DNA of 54,992 nt. It comes from Bacteroidales bacterium UBA1217. GTDB taxonomy: Bacteria > Bacteroidota > Bacteroidia > Bacteroidales > P3. Under the pieces are notes generated by a model. The model saw nothing but the letters and a program-made list of their open reading frames with translations, was not told where the DNA came from and ran no database searches. A program made the translations under genes and the position numbers. This document shows, piece by piece, positions 33,841 to 43,095 of the stretch (its first letter is position 1; each line of letters starts with the position of its first letter). Location: contig DBXH01000034.1 of the NCBI GenBank assembly GCA_002309335.1, positions 1 to 54,992 of the forward strand, written 5' to 3'.

Positions 33841-35016
33841 CTAATTCAACCTCTGATAATATTTCTCCCATAGTTCGGGCACCTCGTTCTGCTGAGCCTG
33901 CTCATAGTCGGCATAAGTGCACGGAATCAGCAGGTGGCGCTGATATTGTTCCTTCTTCTCGCCGCTATAGGGAACCTCCATCCACCAGCGGTCGCTCTTC
34001 TTGCTCTTGTAGAACGAAATCTCAAAGTCGCCCTCATTCAATCCCACCATATAATGCTTGTAGTTCTGTTTGTCGCGATGCGGGAAATCCGCAGCACGGT
34101 TATAGAAACCCTCGATAAAGTACCATATCGCGTGAGCCAGCAGATGCGCTGTCTGTCCGCGACGGTCGTAGAGAGGGTTATACTCATAAAAGCCTATCGA
34201 CGACAGCTTGTCGCTCATACCTGCAAAGCGCGTCAGGCGACACAGCTCCTCGCCGTAGAATCCGTGCGGCGAACCGTTCTCCTGTCCCGGAGCGTCGCTC
34301 AGTCGCACAGCGTTGATATCCACCGACACCATATCGGCCGAACGCACAAGAGTCTCGGCGCGCACCATATCGCCCTGAATGGCACCCAGACGATAAGCGT
34401 CGAAATTCAATTCATCCATCAACTTCACCATACTGCTGCCATTGAAATAAGTCTGGTAGCCGATATTGGAAAAATTGAACAGGAAATTCGGCTGTTGTGC
34501 AACGATATGGCTCAGCCAGTTGCGGCTGTTGAGGGGCAGCGTGTCGCTCCCTAGGTCGAACATCGAGTCAATGCTAGCTACATTAACCACGCGACCCATA
34601 ACCTCGTAGGCCTTATAGTTCGAGAACGACAAATCCTGGCTGCCACCAAGAATGATGACCGTGATATTCTTCTCAAACAGTTTGAAAAGCACCTCCGTAA
34701 CGGCAAAGCGGGTATCGTCGGGAGTAGCGCCAGGCATAATATTGCCAAGATCCACCATACTGAAATTCTCAACCGGCTTGGCCAAAGCGTACAAATAACG
34801 GCGTATTTCATCAGGAGCATCTTTACAGCCCTTGTTGCCCGCCGAGCAGCTTTCGTCGCAGATACCCAGCAAGGCCAAAGTGACATCCTCCAAGCTCGGG
34901 AAAGACCCTTCCTCGGCATAAATCTGAGTGGCCGAAGCAATGTTTGCATAGAATTCCCCCTCGCCAAAGGCGATGTCGTTAACGTTAACTGGCTGAAAAT
35001 ATGTGCTTAACTCCAT
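33841..35016 (-). CDS. Arginase/formiminoglutamase-fold protein with altered metal motifs
   Basis: This 391-residue protein looks like an ureohydrolase-fold member by layout: VIILGGSQDLS (124-130), VASIDSMFDLG (147 onward) and MVSVDINAVRLSDAPGQENG (231 onward) fall where arginases have GGDHS, DAHxD and SxDxDxxDP. Several metal ligands differ: the histidine of GGDH is absent, DAHxD is ASIDSMFD and SxDxD is SVDIN. A C-terminal extension (about 300-391, RWWMEVPYSGEK and PCTYADYEQAQQNEVPELWE) is unlike classical arginases. It may hydrolyse a different amide or be non-catalytic. It is monocistronic and precedes the 684-nt gene-free stretch. Confidence 0.75.
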   Translation of the reverse strand: MELSTYFQPVNVNDIAFGEGEFYANIASATQIYAEEGSFPSLEDVTLALLGICDESCSAGNKGCKDAPDEIRRYLYALAKPVENFSMVDLGNIMPGATPDDTRFAVTEVLFKLFEKNITVIILGGSQDLSFSNYKAYEVMGRVVNVASIDSMFDLGSDTLPLNSRNWLSHIVAQQPNFLFNFSNIGYQTYFNGSSMVKLMDELNFDAYRLGAIQGDMVRAETLVRSADMVSVDINAVRLSDAPGQENGSPHGFYGEELCRLTRFAGMSDKLSSIGFYEYNPLYDRRGQTAHLLAHAIWYFIEGFYNRAADFPHRDKQNYKHYMVGLNEGDFEISFYKSKKSDRWWMEVPYSGEKKEQYQRHLLIPCTYADYEQAQQNEVPELWEKYYQRLN

Positions 35017-35189
35017 TATTTAACAAATATTTCGAATTGTAAAGATAAGAAAAAAATATTAATTCAAAACCGAATACGCCAAAAAGGTCAAAAAAGTTCA
35101 CTTTTAATACTCCCGCGCGAGCCAGCGAAGCAGAAACAAATTATACATATTGAACTTATTATTTTACAAATGCAAATATGATTATTTTT

Positions 35190-35209
35190 GACTTAACAAA
35201 TGTTAAGTC
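35190..35209. promoter_or_regulatory. Perfect 9-bp palindrome (operator-like)
   Basis: GACTTAACA-AA-TGTTAAGTC is a perfect inverted repeat with a 2-nt centre, 174 nt upstream of the arginase-fold gene start. Nothing follows it that looks like a T-run, so a dimeric regulator site is more likely than a terminator. No regulator gene is adjacent. Confidence 0.45.
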
Positions 35210-35320
35210 GTCATCTGCGACCTAGCGTTGACCTAGAACTGAGTTAGCGATATGGAGGGGAGGATTAGGGGGCAGCGCTAAAGTTGAAAATTATCGTTAT
35301 CCCAAAATATAAACTGAATA

Positions 35321-35364
35321 CTTATACCTGTATATCAACAATATATAAGTATAAGGGCTTTTTT
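35321..35364 (+). terminator. Orphan hairpin with T-run on the plus strand
   Basis: CTTATAC (35321-35327) pairs with GTATAAG (35349-35355), with an inner TATAT/ATATA stem and loop CAACA, then GGC and six T. No plus-strand gene lies upstream, so it either ends an unannotated small RNA or is incidental. Confidence 0.4.
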
Positions 35365-35377
35365 AGGATGTCGGAGC

Positions 35378-35401
35378 GTTTCAGTGTTTCAGCGTTTCAG
35401 T
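35378..35401. repeat. GTTTCAGn tandem words (3 x 8 nt)
   Basis: GTTTCAGT, GTTTCAGC, GTTTCAGT in exact 8-nt register. It resembles, in style, the other short word arrays in spacers of this window. Confidence 0.6.
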
Positions 35402-35482
35402 TAAAAAAATGACTAATACTATAACACAAACATATTTTATATATAAAGGTGTTTTAATGGTTTTGGATACCGACTCAAGAAC

Positions 35483-35506
35483 TGTAACATTGTAACGCTG
35501 TAACGG
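35483..35506. repeat. TGTAACnn tandem words (3 x 8 nt)
   Basis: TGTAACAT, TGTAACGC, TGTAACGG in exact 8-nt register, 81 nt after the GTTTCAG run. The conserved core TGTAAC is kept while the last two bases vary. Confidence 0.6.
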
Positions 35507-35700
35507 TTTGTTTGCTGCAGTTGAAAATCAGGACAGTGAGGAATCAATTTCACGGTAGCAAACTTTGATAAAGCTTTTGTTAAATTTAAGTTACCCCCCT
35601 GTGCCATCTCCTTTTGAAGATGCATGAAAAACATAATAATATATCTGTGAAATAAAATTGCCTGTGACCTAAGACAATTTAACCAAATTATATAGATGGG

Positions 35701-38700
35701 CTATTTTCCAAGAGTCAGATTTGCCAAACAAACCGCAATTTCCTGGATCTCTTCGCGAGGACGCCAGGCGAGGATATAACTTACTTCGGCATCAATCACT
35801 TGATAGCCTTTTTCTTCATAGTTGTTCATACGCTCTCGCATAGCATTGGAAAGGCTTGCTATGTATTCTCCCTTCTCCGAAAGCAGATAACCATTGCGGT
35901 AGATCATCTTATCCCCACTACGCAGGCACAGAACACTCTCCTTGTGGTCTCTGAAATAGTCGAGCCATACATCGCTCATCGATAGCGAAAGGACTATTGT
36001 CGGCTGCAATGTAAGAAATGAAATATCATTATAGATGAACAATTTGTGCTTGGCACGAGTAACACCCACATAAATAGCACGTAGCATATCGTTGTCAATA
36101 TCTTTAATACCTCCAAGAAGCAAATGAACGTTGTCAAATTCTCGTCCTTTGGCTTTATGAATTGTGCTGACAAATACTGTTTTGTCTTCAGTAGCGACAA
36201 AATCTTCGATACTCGATTCAAGGGCGAACTCGCGAAGGTCACTACGATAGTAGGTTTTATGTGTAACCTCGAAGTCTGCAAGGAATTGTTTTAATGCTTC
36301 AATACATCGACTTGTGCCGTATGTCTTTTCCGTACGGTATTTGGCTTCTATCCACTGGTCTTTGCTAATCGTCCCGTCTTCAGAATTCCCAAGTTGCTTG
36401 AAAAAATAGCGTACTTCGGCAAGGTTAATAAACCGGAAACCATCGGTGGCTTGGATAAGCCTAACATAAACGCCCTGCTGACGTAATAGGTGGGCAATCT
36501 GAAGCGCCTGTTCATTTGTGACGGTAAGTACAGCCGTGGTACCAGATAGTTGGGTTTCTGGAAATAATTGCAAAGAACTGGCTGCATTATCCACTACGCC
36601 ATCATATTTACTGACAGACACAATGGGCGTCTGCTTCATACGGTTGGGAATCCGTTGAACAAAGCGGTTAGCGAATTCGACAATGGCATAGTCGGAACGA
36701 TAGTTATCCGTTAGTTCGTATAGAGTAGCATTATGGTCGATGATAAGCGAACGCAGGTGTGCTGAATTGCTCCCACGGAAAGCGTAGATGTTTTGATCGT
36801 CGTCTCCAACGGCAATGACACGCATATCCTCATTGCGCTGCATCAAAGCTTTCACCAGACGGAAATCGTCAGCGCCCATATCCTGTGCCTCATCAATAAC
36901 CAACACGCTTTTAGCAATCTTGTTCTCCTCCACCTCTCCTTTTTCTATCATCTCGGCAGCACACGCAACCACACTGTCAACTTCTTCAAGAGAGCCTTGC
37001 CGTCCCAGTAAATCAAAACTATAAGAATGGAAGGTTTTAATATCAACGAAATGGGCGGCACCTCCAACCAATTCAATCAGGCGTTTTTTAAATTCTGTAG
37101 CAGCGGCACGAGAGAAGGTAAGCATAAGTAATTGTTCGTGCTTCACATCTTCCATCAATAACAGCGAAGCAAGTTTATGAACTAGCACCATCGTCTTTCC
37201 ACTTCCTGGACCTGCTGCCACAACGATATATTTGCTTTCTTTGTCATCGATAATTTGACGCTGTCTCTCACTAAGACTGCCAAATATTTGCTCGTACTTT
37301 GCAGGAGTGATATTCTTGGTAATTTGAGTATGTCTTTCTCCTCTAAAGTATTTCTTTATGAAGGCGGAATAATCCATTAGGAAGTAATCGTTGACAAATC
37401 TTGTGGCAGCATCGTAATCACGCACCATCATATTGGCATATTCGCCCACAATGTGAATCTGTTGGATTCGTTGCTTGTAGAACTCGTCAAGCAGACGATA
37501 TTGTTCCTTGCCATAATGGGCACGTCGCTCAACCAAACGGTGCAATTGCATAGTGCTATATATCACCATAAAACCACCTTCAATTTTCAACAACCCCATT
37601 CGGGAAAGGTAAAGCAGAGCCTCTTCTATGTCGCTTAAAGAAGGTTTATCAATGGTTCCAAAGGATAATCCTTGCACAGTGGCATTGTAACGTTCCAACA
37701 ATTCGACCATTGAAAAGGCTATCATCTTGTTGTCAGATGCGGGAATTAACCCACGATTCTTTGCCGCATAGCGGCATAACTCGACACGCCGTTCAAATCT
37801 GGCGAACAATGTTTCTCGGTCTACTTGCAAGCGTATGCTAACACTCTCCGCTGCCCCAAGGTGTTCTTGCTTGTAGATATATCCTTTTGTGCTTAGGAAA
37901 TTCAATAAAGTACGCAGCATCTTTATTGTGCAACGAGGATTGCCTGCCGTCTGTGCTTCTGCATTCAGTTGCTTGTAGTTAAAAGTATGGACATCTATTG
38001 TAAGTCGCTCCAAAATAAAACGTTCTATTCGAAGTGCCTCTTCCAATCCTCGCGAAACGTTGGCCCGATCAACATAAGCTTTCATATCATGTACATCTGC
38101 TAATATGCCCTCTTGCCGCATACGGTTGACATTTCGAACCACAGTCTCTTTCGTCATTCCTAAGATATCCGCCAAATAGTCAATTCGGCTCTCAGCATCT
38201 GCACCGCGACCTCCAGCAGTAGCCCGGCTACTAATAAGAGATCCGATAATTCGGACTGCCTCTTCTCTTGTGGTGTTATCAAAAAGCGAAGATGCCATTA
38301 ACCGACTACGAGCTTCATCCATTGAACGAACCTTGATTCCTGTGGCGAAAACCTGAGGGGCATTGCTTCCACGATGAATGAACCCAGCCTCTTCCAATGC
38401 TGTAACCGCGCCTTTCACTCTTGTCTCAATATCGTTCCCTTCATCATCATCCCAGCCAGCTTGCCGCGCTATTTCCAATGGAGAACAACTAACATAATCA
38501 CGTTTTATGGTAAGCTCCTTGATGGCCTTCCATACTTGCTGGATTTCGCTGATGGATAGTTTTGTCTGATTGAGAAGTATAAAGTGCTTGTCCAAGTCGC
38601 TGTCACCGAAAAGAACATAGCAGTCAGCCTCCATATGAGGATCTCGTCCCGCACGTCCAGCCTCCTGGATATAGTTTTCCAACGAATCACTGATATCATA

Positions 38701-40407
38701 ATGGACGACTAATCCAACATCTTTCTTATCCACCCCCATGCCAAAAGCAGAAGTTGCCACAATAACCTTCACCTCACCACTCATAAAGGCGTTTTGGTTG
38801 GCTACCTTCTCTGCCGACTCCATTTTACCGTTGAAAGGCAGTGCATAAATTCCGTCACGTCTTAGTCGGCCTACAAGATCTTTTGTCCGTTTGGTTCGAC
38901 TAACATAAACTATAGTAGAACAACGGTGTCCTATAATAAGATTACGTAACTCGGAGTATTTTTCGTCTTCTGTTTCGGCGTGGAGAACAGAATAGCGAAG
39001 GTTTTTGCGTTCTGCACTGGCTGCAAAGATTTTCAATTCAAGCCCTAGTTTTTGCCTGAAATACTCACATATGTCACTCACCACCTTCTGCTTGGCGGTA
39101 GCCGTAAAACAGGAAACGGCAATAGGCTGCGCCTGATGCTTTTTTTCCTGAAGGGTACGAATAAAATCACCGATATAAAGATAGTCTGTGCGAAAATCTT
39201 GTCCCCAAGCCGAGAAACAGTGGGCCTCGTCGATAACGAAACGCACCACATTGCGAATCAGCAACAGTCGCTCAATAGTTTTGCTGCGCAACATCTCGGG
39301 AGCTATATATAGCAGGTTAGCGGTACCGTCGGCAACTTGTTCTATTGCGGCAGCACGTTCTATTGGATCAAGCAGGCCATTGATGGTCACAACATCGCTG
39401 ATACCACGGTCGGCAAGGTTGTCTACCTGGTCTTTCATTAGGCTCTGCAACGGTGAAATCACTACCGTTAATCCGTGAATATTGCGGCCAGCCATAAGTG
39501 CCGGTAATTGGAATGTAAGACTTTTGCCCCCACCTGTGGGAAATATGGTCAATAAGGACTCGCCTCGTATGGCTGCCTCTACGGCCTGTTGCTGCATAGG
39601 AGCCCCGTCGAACAAACGGAATTCATCATAACCGAAGAACTCTTTCAAGCCACTATGAGCATCGAGTCGTTGCTTGCAGTATTCGCATTGACCTTGCTGC
39701 GTATTTTCTCCCGTATGGTCGCATACACAGCACGGAGTGTTTCGTAAGAAACTCATTACATTAGCCACCTTAGGGTAACTATGCATTACCCACGCGGGCG
39801 TTATAGACAACATATCATCTGCACCAATCAACGCCAACGAATAGGCCAGTTCTACAGGATAATGCTTCACTACCGCTTCAATATTCGCTTTCTCGCAAAT
39901 CATTCCCTTGTATTCTTGTCGAATCAAGGTTCCAAGGCTTTTTTGGCTTTGAGATACTATCGCTGGAAAATAAGCAAAAAATCCCTCAAACTCGCTGATT
40001 CCCGAAAGTAGACACCTGAAAATTTCTTGTTTTTCTACCGACAACTTCCGCCATGCTTCAACTTCGTCATAAAACAAATCCCTTGCTTTCTTGGCATCGT
40101 TGACAGGATTGTTCAACTCGTCCACCTGAAGTTTATCGTCCTTTAACAATCGGTGATACGGTTTCTTCGGGAACAACAGCGGCAATAGTGGCAATGTGTC
40201 AATAACCGTGTATTTGCCTGGAAGTTGAAGATACTTTAAATCGTGGTTGATAATATTATGCCCACATAAAGTGTTGCACATTGACACAAAGGATATAAAC
40301 TCTTGCACGGACTGGGTATGCAACATCGCTCCATCCTCCCGCACAGCCCCATAGTCTTGCACTTTCTGACTATCAATACCCACCTCTGTATCAATGAACA
40401 CGAACAT
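35701..40407 (-). CDS. Exonuclease-like / RecQ helicase / UvrD-like helicase fusion (1568 aa)
   Basis: One frame carries at least three nucleic-acid modules. Residues 1-115 look like a DEDD exonuclease (FIDTE with D6/E8, HNIINHDLKYL with D56, NDAKKARDLF with D104; the usual third-motif histidine is missing). A cysteine cluster (C226, C227, C229, C241, C244) may bind zinc. Residues 265-605 are a RecQ core: FPTGGGKSL, VIDEAHCFSAWGQDFR, CFTATA, QEAGRAGRD. Winged-helix-like stretches fill 640-1020. Residues 1045-1460 are a UvrD/PcrA core: AAGPGSGKT, LTFSRAAA, VIDEAQD, GDDDQNIYAFRG, VSTIHKAKGREFDNV, YVGVTRAKH. Role in repair, recombination or defence is unknown; neighbours do not tell. Confidence 0.92.
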   Translation of the reverse strand: MFVFIDTEVGIDSQKVQDYGAVREDGAMLHTQSVQEFISFVSMCNTLCGHNIINHDLKYLQLPGKYTVIDTLPLLPLLFPKKPYHRLLKDDKLQVDELNNPVNDAKKARDLFYDEVEAWRKLSVEKQEIFRCLLSGISEFEGFFAYFPAIVSQSQKSLGTLIRQEYKGMICEKANIEAVVKHYPVELAYSLALIGADDMLSITPAWVMHSYPKVANVMSFLRNTPCCVCDHTGENTQQGQCEYCKQRLDAHSGLKEFFGYDEFRLFDGAPMQQQAVEAAIRGESLLTIFPTGGGKSLTFQLPALMAGRNIHGLTVVISPLQSLMKDQVDNLADRGISDVVTINGLLDPIERAAAIEQVADGTANLLYIAPEMLRSKTIERLLLIRNVVRFVIDEAHCFSAWGQDFRTDYLYIGDFIRTLQEKKHQAQPIAVSCFTATAKQKVVSDICEYFRQKLGLELKIFAASAERKNLRYSVLHAETEDEKYSELRNLIIGHRCSTIVYVSRTKRTKDLVGRLRRDGIYALPFNGKMESAEKVANQNAFMSGEVKVIVATSAFGMGVDKKDVGLVVHYDISDSLENYIQEAGRAGRDPHMEADCYVLFGDSDLDKHFILLNQTKLSISEIQQVWKAIKELTIKRDYVSCSPLEIARQAGWDDDEGNDIETRVKGAVTALEEAGFIHRGSNAPQVFATGIKVRSMDEARSRLMASSLFDNTTREEAVRIIGSLISSRATAGGRGADAESRIDYLADILGMTKETVVRNVNRMRQEGILADVHDMKAYVDRANVSRGLEEALRIERFILERLTIDVHTFNYKQLNAEAQTAGNPRCTIKMLRTLLNFLSTKGYIYKQEHLGAAESVSIRLQVDRETLFARFERRVELCRYAAKNRGLIPASDNKMIAFSMVELLERYNATVQGLSFGTIDKPSLSDIEEALLYLSRMGLLKIEGGFMVIYSTMQLHRLVERRAHYGKEQYRLLDEFYKQRIQQIHIVGEYANMMVRDYDAATRFVNDYFLMDYSAFIKKYFRGERHTQITKNITPAKYEQIFGSLSERQRQIIDDKESKYIVVAAGPGSGKTMVLVHKLASLLLMEDVKHEQLLMLTFSRAAATEFKKRLIELVGGAAHFVDIKTFHSYSFDLLGRQGSLEEVDSVVACAAEMIEKGEVEENKIAKSVLVIDEAQDMGADDFRLVKALMQRNEDMRVIAVGDDDQNIYAFRGSNSAHLRSLIIDHNATLYELTDNYRSDYAIVEFANRFVQRIPNRMKQTPIVSVSKYDGVVDNAASSLQLFPETQLSGTTAVLTVTNEQALQIAHLLRQQGVYVRLIQATDGFRFINLAEVRYFFKQLGNSEDGTISKDQWIEAKYRTEKTYGTSRCIEALKQFLADFEVTHKTYYRSDLREFALESSIEDFVATEDKTVFVSTIHKAKGREFDNVHLLLGGIKDIDNDMLRAIYVGVTRAKHKLFIYNDISFLTLQPTIVLSLSMSDVWLDYFRDHKESVLCLRSGDKMIYRNGYLLSEKGEYIASLSNAMRERMNNYEEKGYQVIDAEVSYILAWRPREEIQEIAVCLANLTLGK

Positions 40408-40513
40408 ATTTATATTTTTTTGCTATAATACCCTTAAATTTCTATTTTGTCATACCTTGTGTCTTTTTCCGTAATTCCGTTACTTTATAACGACATATTT
40501 ATGTCTTTTATAA

Positions 40514-41299
40514 TCACATTCCCCACATCAGTTTGTCGCGGATAGCGGAGAAGAAGTTTTGTTGTTCGATACGGATAAGGCGCACTTGATAAGGAGCTTT
40601 CTTTATCTCGACGGCATCGGTGCCAGACAGCCGCGTAACGTAGGAGTCGACACCCAGAACGCAGACGATGTCGGCCTCTTCGTTGTGGAGCCGTAGAGAC
40701 ACATTGTCTGAAAGCACAACGGGACGCAACGTGAGGGTGTGGGCGGCAATGGGAGTTATGACTATCGAACCTGAACCCGGAGCAAGGATGGGACCGCCGC
40801 AGGAAAGCGAATAGGCCGTTGAGCCTGTCGGCGTCGCCACTATCAACCCGTCGGCGGCGTAGGTTGCCACCATATATCCATCAACCTCAACTTGTGTGTG
40901 CAGCAGTGGACTCTGCTCCTGACGATGCAAATAGACCTCGTTCAAGGCGTAGAGCGTTGATTCGGCAGTTTTGACCTCGAGCATTGTACGATTCTCGATG
41001 GTGTAGCGGCCCGAAGTAAGACAATCGGCAAGTTTATCAATATCGTCGCGGCCAGCGGTGGTGAGGAAGCCGAGATGACCGAAATTGATGCCCACAACCG
41101 GAACGCCGGTGCCGCCAATCTGGTGAACGGCGTTGAGCAAGGTGCCATCACCGCCTATCGACACTATAAAGTCGATGGGTATTTCGGGTGTCCAGTTTTC
41201 AATTACCTCTACACCACGCTGCTGAAGCGCAGCGACAAGCGCGAGTTTGCCGTCGGTATGTTCTTTTGTCTGGTTCTTGATATGAAGTGCCGCTTTCAT
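40514..41299 (-). CDS. nadK: NAD kinase
   Basis: This 261-residue protein has the NAD kinase signature GGDGTLLNAVHQ near 49-60, the region GINFGHLGFLT, and TPTGSTAYSLSCGGPI, the NAD-binding and catalytic stretch. It is slightly shorter than typical Bacteroidota NadK (about 290) because the N-terminal Rossmann strand region is compact: it begins MKAALHIKNQTKEHTDGKLA. It phosphorylates NAD to NADP, the sole NADP source. A word-repeat array occupies the spacer to the upstream gene and stops 6 nt before ATG 41299. NadA, the first NAD-synthesis enzyme, is encoded 9.3 kb away in the same direction. Confidence 0.95.
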   Translation of the reverse strand: MKAALHIKNQTKEHTDGKLALVAALQQRGVEVIENWTPEIPIDFIVSIGGDGTLLNAVHQIGGTGVPVVGINFGHLGFLTTAGRDDIDKLADCLTSGRYTIENRTMLEVKTAESTLYALNEVYLHRQEQSPLLHTQVEVDGYMVATYAADGLIVATPTGSTAYSLSCGGPILAPGSGSIVITPIAAHTLTLRPVVLSDNVSLRLHNEEADIVCVLGVDSYVTRLSGTDAVEIKKAPYQVRLIRIEQQNFFSAIRDKLMWGM

Positions 41300-41305
41300 T
41301 ATTTT

Positions 41306-41365
41306 GGGGTTGAAAAGGTTTTAAAGGTTGGAAAGGTTATAAAGGTTAAAAGGGTTGAAAAGGTT
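41306..41365 (-). repeat. 9-nt word-repeat array upstream of nadK
   Basis: Read on the minus strand the spacer is AACCTTTTC, AACCCTTTT, AACCTTTAT, AACCTTTCC, AACCTTTAA, AACCTTTTC and a partial AACCCC: six full units in exact 9-nt register with core AACCYTT. It ends 6 nt before the nadK ATG. The type IX cargo gene ends 8 nt upstream of the array. Confidence 0.8.
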
Positions 41366-41373
41366 AGAAGTGG

Positions 41374-43095
41374 TTAATATATCATTAGGATTGAGCCTAT
41401 TGTCTGGTGGTTGCTGCCGTCGCTTTGGCGATACTTGATTAAATATGTGTATGCGCCCATAGGTTGCAGCTGCCCTTTGTATCTGCCGTCCCAGCATTCG
41501 CCAGGCGTTGTCGACGAAAAGACAAGAAGTCCCATCCTGTTATAAATCATAAAACTATAGCCATCGGGATTGACATACATCGTTTGGGGACCGATGAGGT
41601 TGTTGGTGCTCTCGAGCGGAGTGAACGAGTTGGGTATCCAGATATCGATATTAGGGCTATTGATTATGGTGGCGCTCTGTAGGCTGTCGTTATGTTTGTA
41701 GCGCGAGTCGGGTCCTTCGTAGGCAATCACTTTGTATCGGCGGGGACCTTCGGTGTCGTCCGAAACATTCATCATCCTATTGTCGGTAGTGGTGCCTGCC
41801 AATTCCCAATAACTGCCTTCAACCGGGCCATAATAGACATTGTATACCGTTGTGCCTTCCCAGCCTTCGTAAGCGTTCCATTCAAGGTTGTAACTGCTGC
41901 CGTTTTGTCGCAAATGAGGCAGGATGACGCTTCCCTTCTGACTGCGGATCTCATTCCTACCGCAGCCGTCAGTAACACCGAAAAAGTAGGTATACACCTC
42001 GTCGGAAGGCCGCACACCTCTGTCGCTCCATACAAGTTGACCCGAGGCTGAAGGGCGGCATTCTCCCACAATAGTTGCCGACCCACCTTCGACGCTTCTG
42101 TATACACGATAAGTGCTATCGGCCCAGTTGGCATCTGTCTCGCCAATAACGGTCACTCGGCTGCAGTCGTCATCGACAGTCACTTTGCGCAAATAAAGAT
42201 ATGCCGGACGCTCGCTGGTGGCAAACGTGACAATTTCGCAATTGGACAATGCTACAAAACTTCCATCGGTGGAAATTGCCTTGATGTACGCTCTTACCGT
42301 CATACACTCGTCCGACACCGTGAACTGCATTGATGTAGGATTGCCGCCTGTGGCTTGGCTGGCAAGGACAAACTGACCGTAGTCCTCGCTTTTCCATAGT
42401 TCATACCGGGCAACGCCCGACGGCATATTCTGGTAATCATTCCAAGTGGCTGTCAGCAAGCGGCTGCAAGGTTCACTCTCCAGTATAACCACAATATTGC
42501 TGCAAGGCAATGTCAATGACGACGCCTGACGGCAGGAGTCGAAAGCGCATATCTTGAACTGGTGGACATTCAAACAGCTGTCCTGCAAATAGGTGTAGCT
42601 TGTGTTTGTCCGCCCGAAAACTGTATCTATAGCCAAACTCGGCGTACCTTCACAGATGAGATAACCCATTATGTCGGTATCCTGGCTTGCTGTCCATTGA
42701 AGTTTTATGTGCTGACTGTTCTGATCAACGGTGACAACGCCCCATTGTGCTGGCGAAGTGGGCTCATTGTCGCTTACAAGCAACGCGGCAGCGCCTTCGT
42801 TACCTCCCCGGCGGACAACATAATAGACCGTGTCGCCACAAATGGTACGGCTGTGTCTGTCTGTCCACGTTGAACCTTCTGTGGTACCTATCAGAACCAG
42901 CTGGCTCTCGTCGGGAAAACGGCGATAAATATCCGTAGTGCCAGAACCAATGTCCCATTCCAGAAATACGGTGCGCGTAGCCGTTTGGGTGGCCAGCAGC
43001 TGCATACCGTCTGCCCGAACCGCTGAATGGCAGAAGAGCATCAGCAAAAGGCTGAGCGTCTGTATGTATCTGATATGTCCACGCCTACTATTCAT
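41374..43095 (-). CDS. Secreted protein with type B (gliding-associated) type IX sorting domain
   Basis: This 573-residue protein starts with a positively charged leader and hydrophobic stretch (IQTLSLLLMLFCHSAV, cleavage near VRA-D29). The middle is a string of fibronectin/immunoglobulin-like beta domains with cysteines, e.g. YYVVRRGGNEGAAALLV, HQFKICAFDSC, and YELWKSEDYGQFV. The last about 85 residues are a type B sorting domain: IWIPNSFTPLES, YSFMIYNRMGLLVFSS, GECWDGRYKGQ and MGAYTYLIKYRQSDG. Such proteins cross the outer membrane through the type IX system. Its function is unknown, perhaps adhesion. It overlaps the upstream ABC exporter gene by 8 nt. Confidence 0.88.
   Translation of the reverse strand: MNSRRGHIRYIQTLSLLLMLFCHSAVRADGMQLLATQTATRTVFLEWDIGSGTTDIYRRFPDESQLVLIGTTEGSTWTDRHSRTICGDTVYYVVRRGGNEGAAALLVSDNEPTSPAQWGVVTVDQNSQHIKLQWTASQDTDIMGYLICEGTPSLAIDTVFGRTNTSYTYLQDSCLNVHQFKICAFDSCRQASSLTLPCSNIVVILESEPCSRLLTATWNDYQNMPSGVARYELWKSEDYGQFVLASQATGGNPTSMQFTVSDECMTVRAYIKAISTDGSFVALSNCEIVTFATSERPAYLYLRKVTVDDDCSRVTVIGETDANWADSTYRVYRSVEGGSATIVGECRPSASGQLVWSDRGVRPSDEVYTYFFGVTDGCGRNEIRSQKGSVILPHLRQNGSSYNLEWNAYEGWEGTTVYNVYYGPVEGSYWELAGTTTDNRMMNVSDDTEGPRRYKVIAYEGPDSRYKHNDSLQSATIINSPNIDIWIPNSFTPLESTNNLIGPQTMYVNPDGYSFMIYNRMGLLVFSSTTPGECWDGRYKGQLQPMGAYTYLIKYRQSDGSNHQTIGSILMIY

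Larger units (their letters stand above)
35017..35700. other. 684-nt gene-free spacer with hairpins and tandem words
   Basis: I see no supportable gene here. An open frame at 35437-35634 has no family likeness and runs through the tandem words, so it is left out. The spacer holds a perfect palindrome (35190-35209), a hairpin with T-run (35321-35364) and two 8-nt tandem-word runs (35378-35401, 35483-35506). A transcript on the plus strand ending at the hairpin is possible. Confidence 0.6.

Noticed and set aside
35437..35634. 65-codon open frame on the minus strand in the 684-nt spacer
   Set aside because: No family likeness, no promoter or ribosome site, and it runs through the TGTAAC tandem words. 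Probably spurious.
35701..40407. Prophage or integrative element around the helicase fusion
   Set aside because: No integrase, terminase, mobility gene or boundary repeat lies on either side; neighbours are ordinary chromosomal genes.
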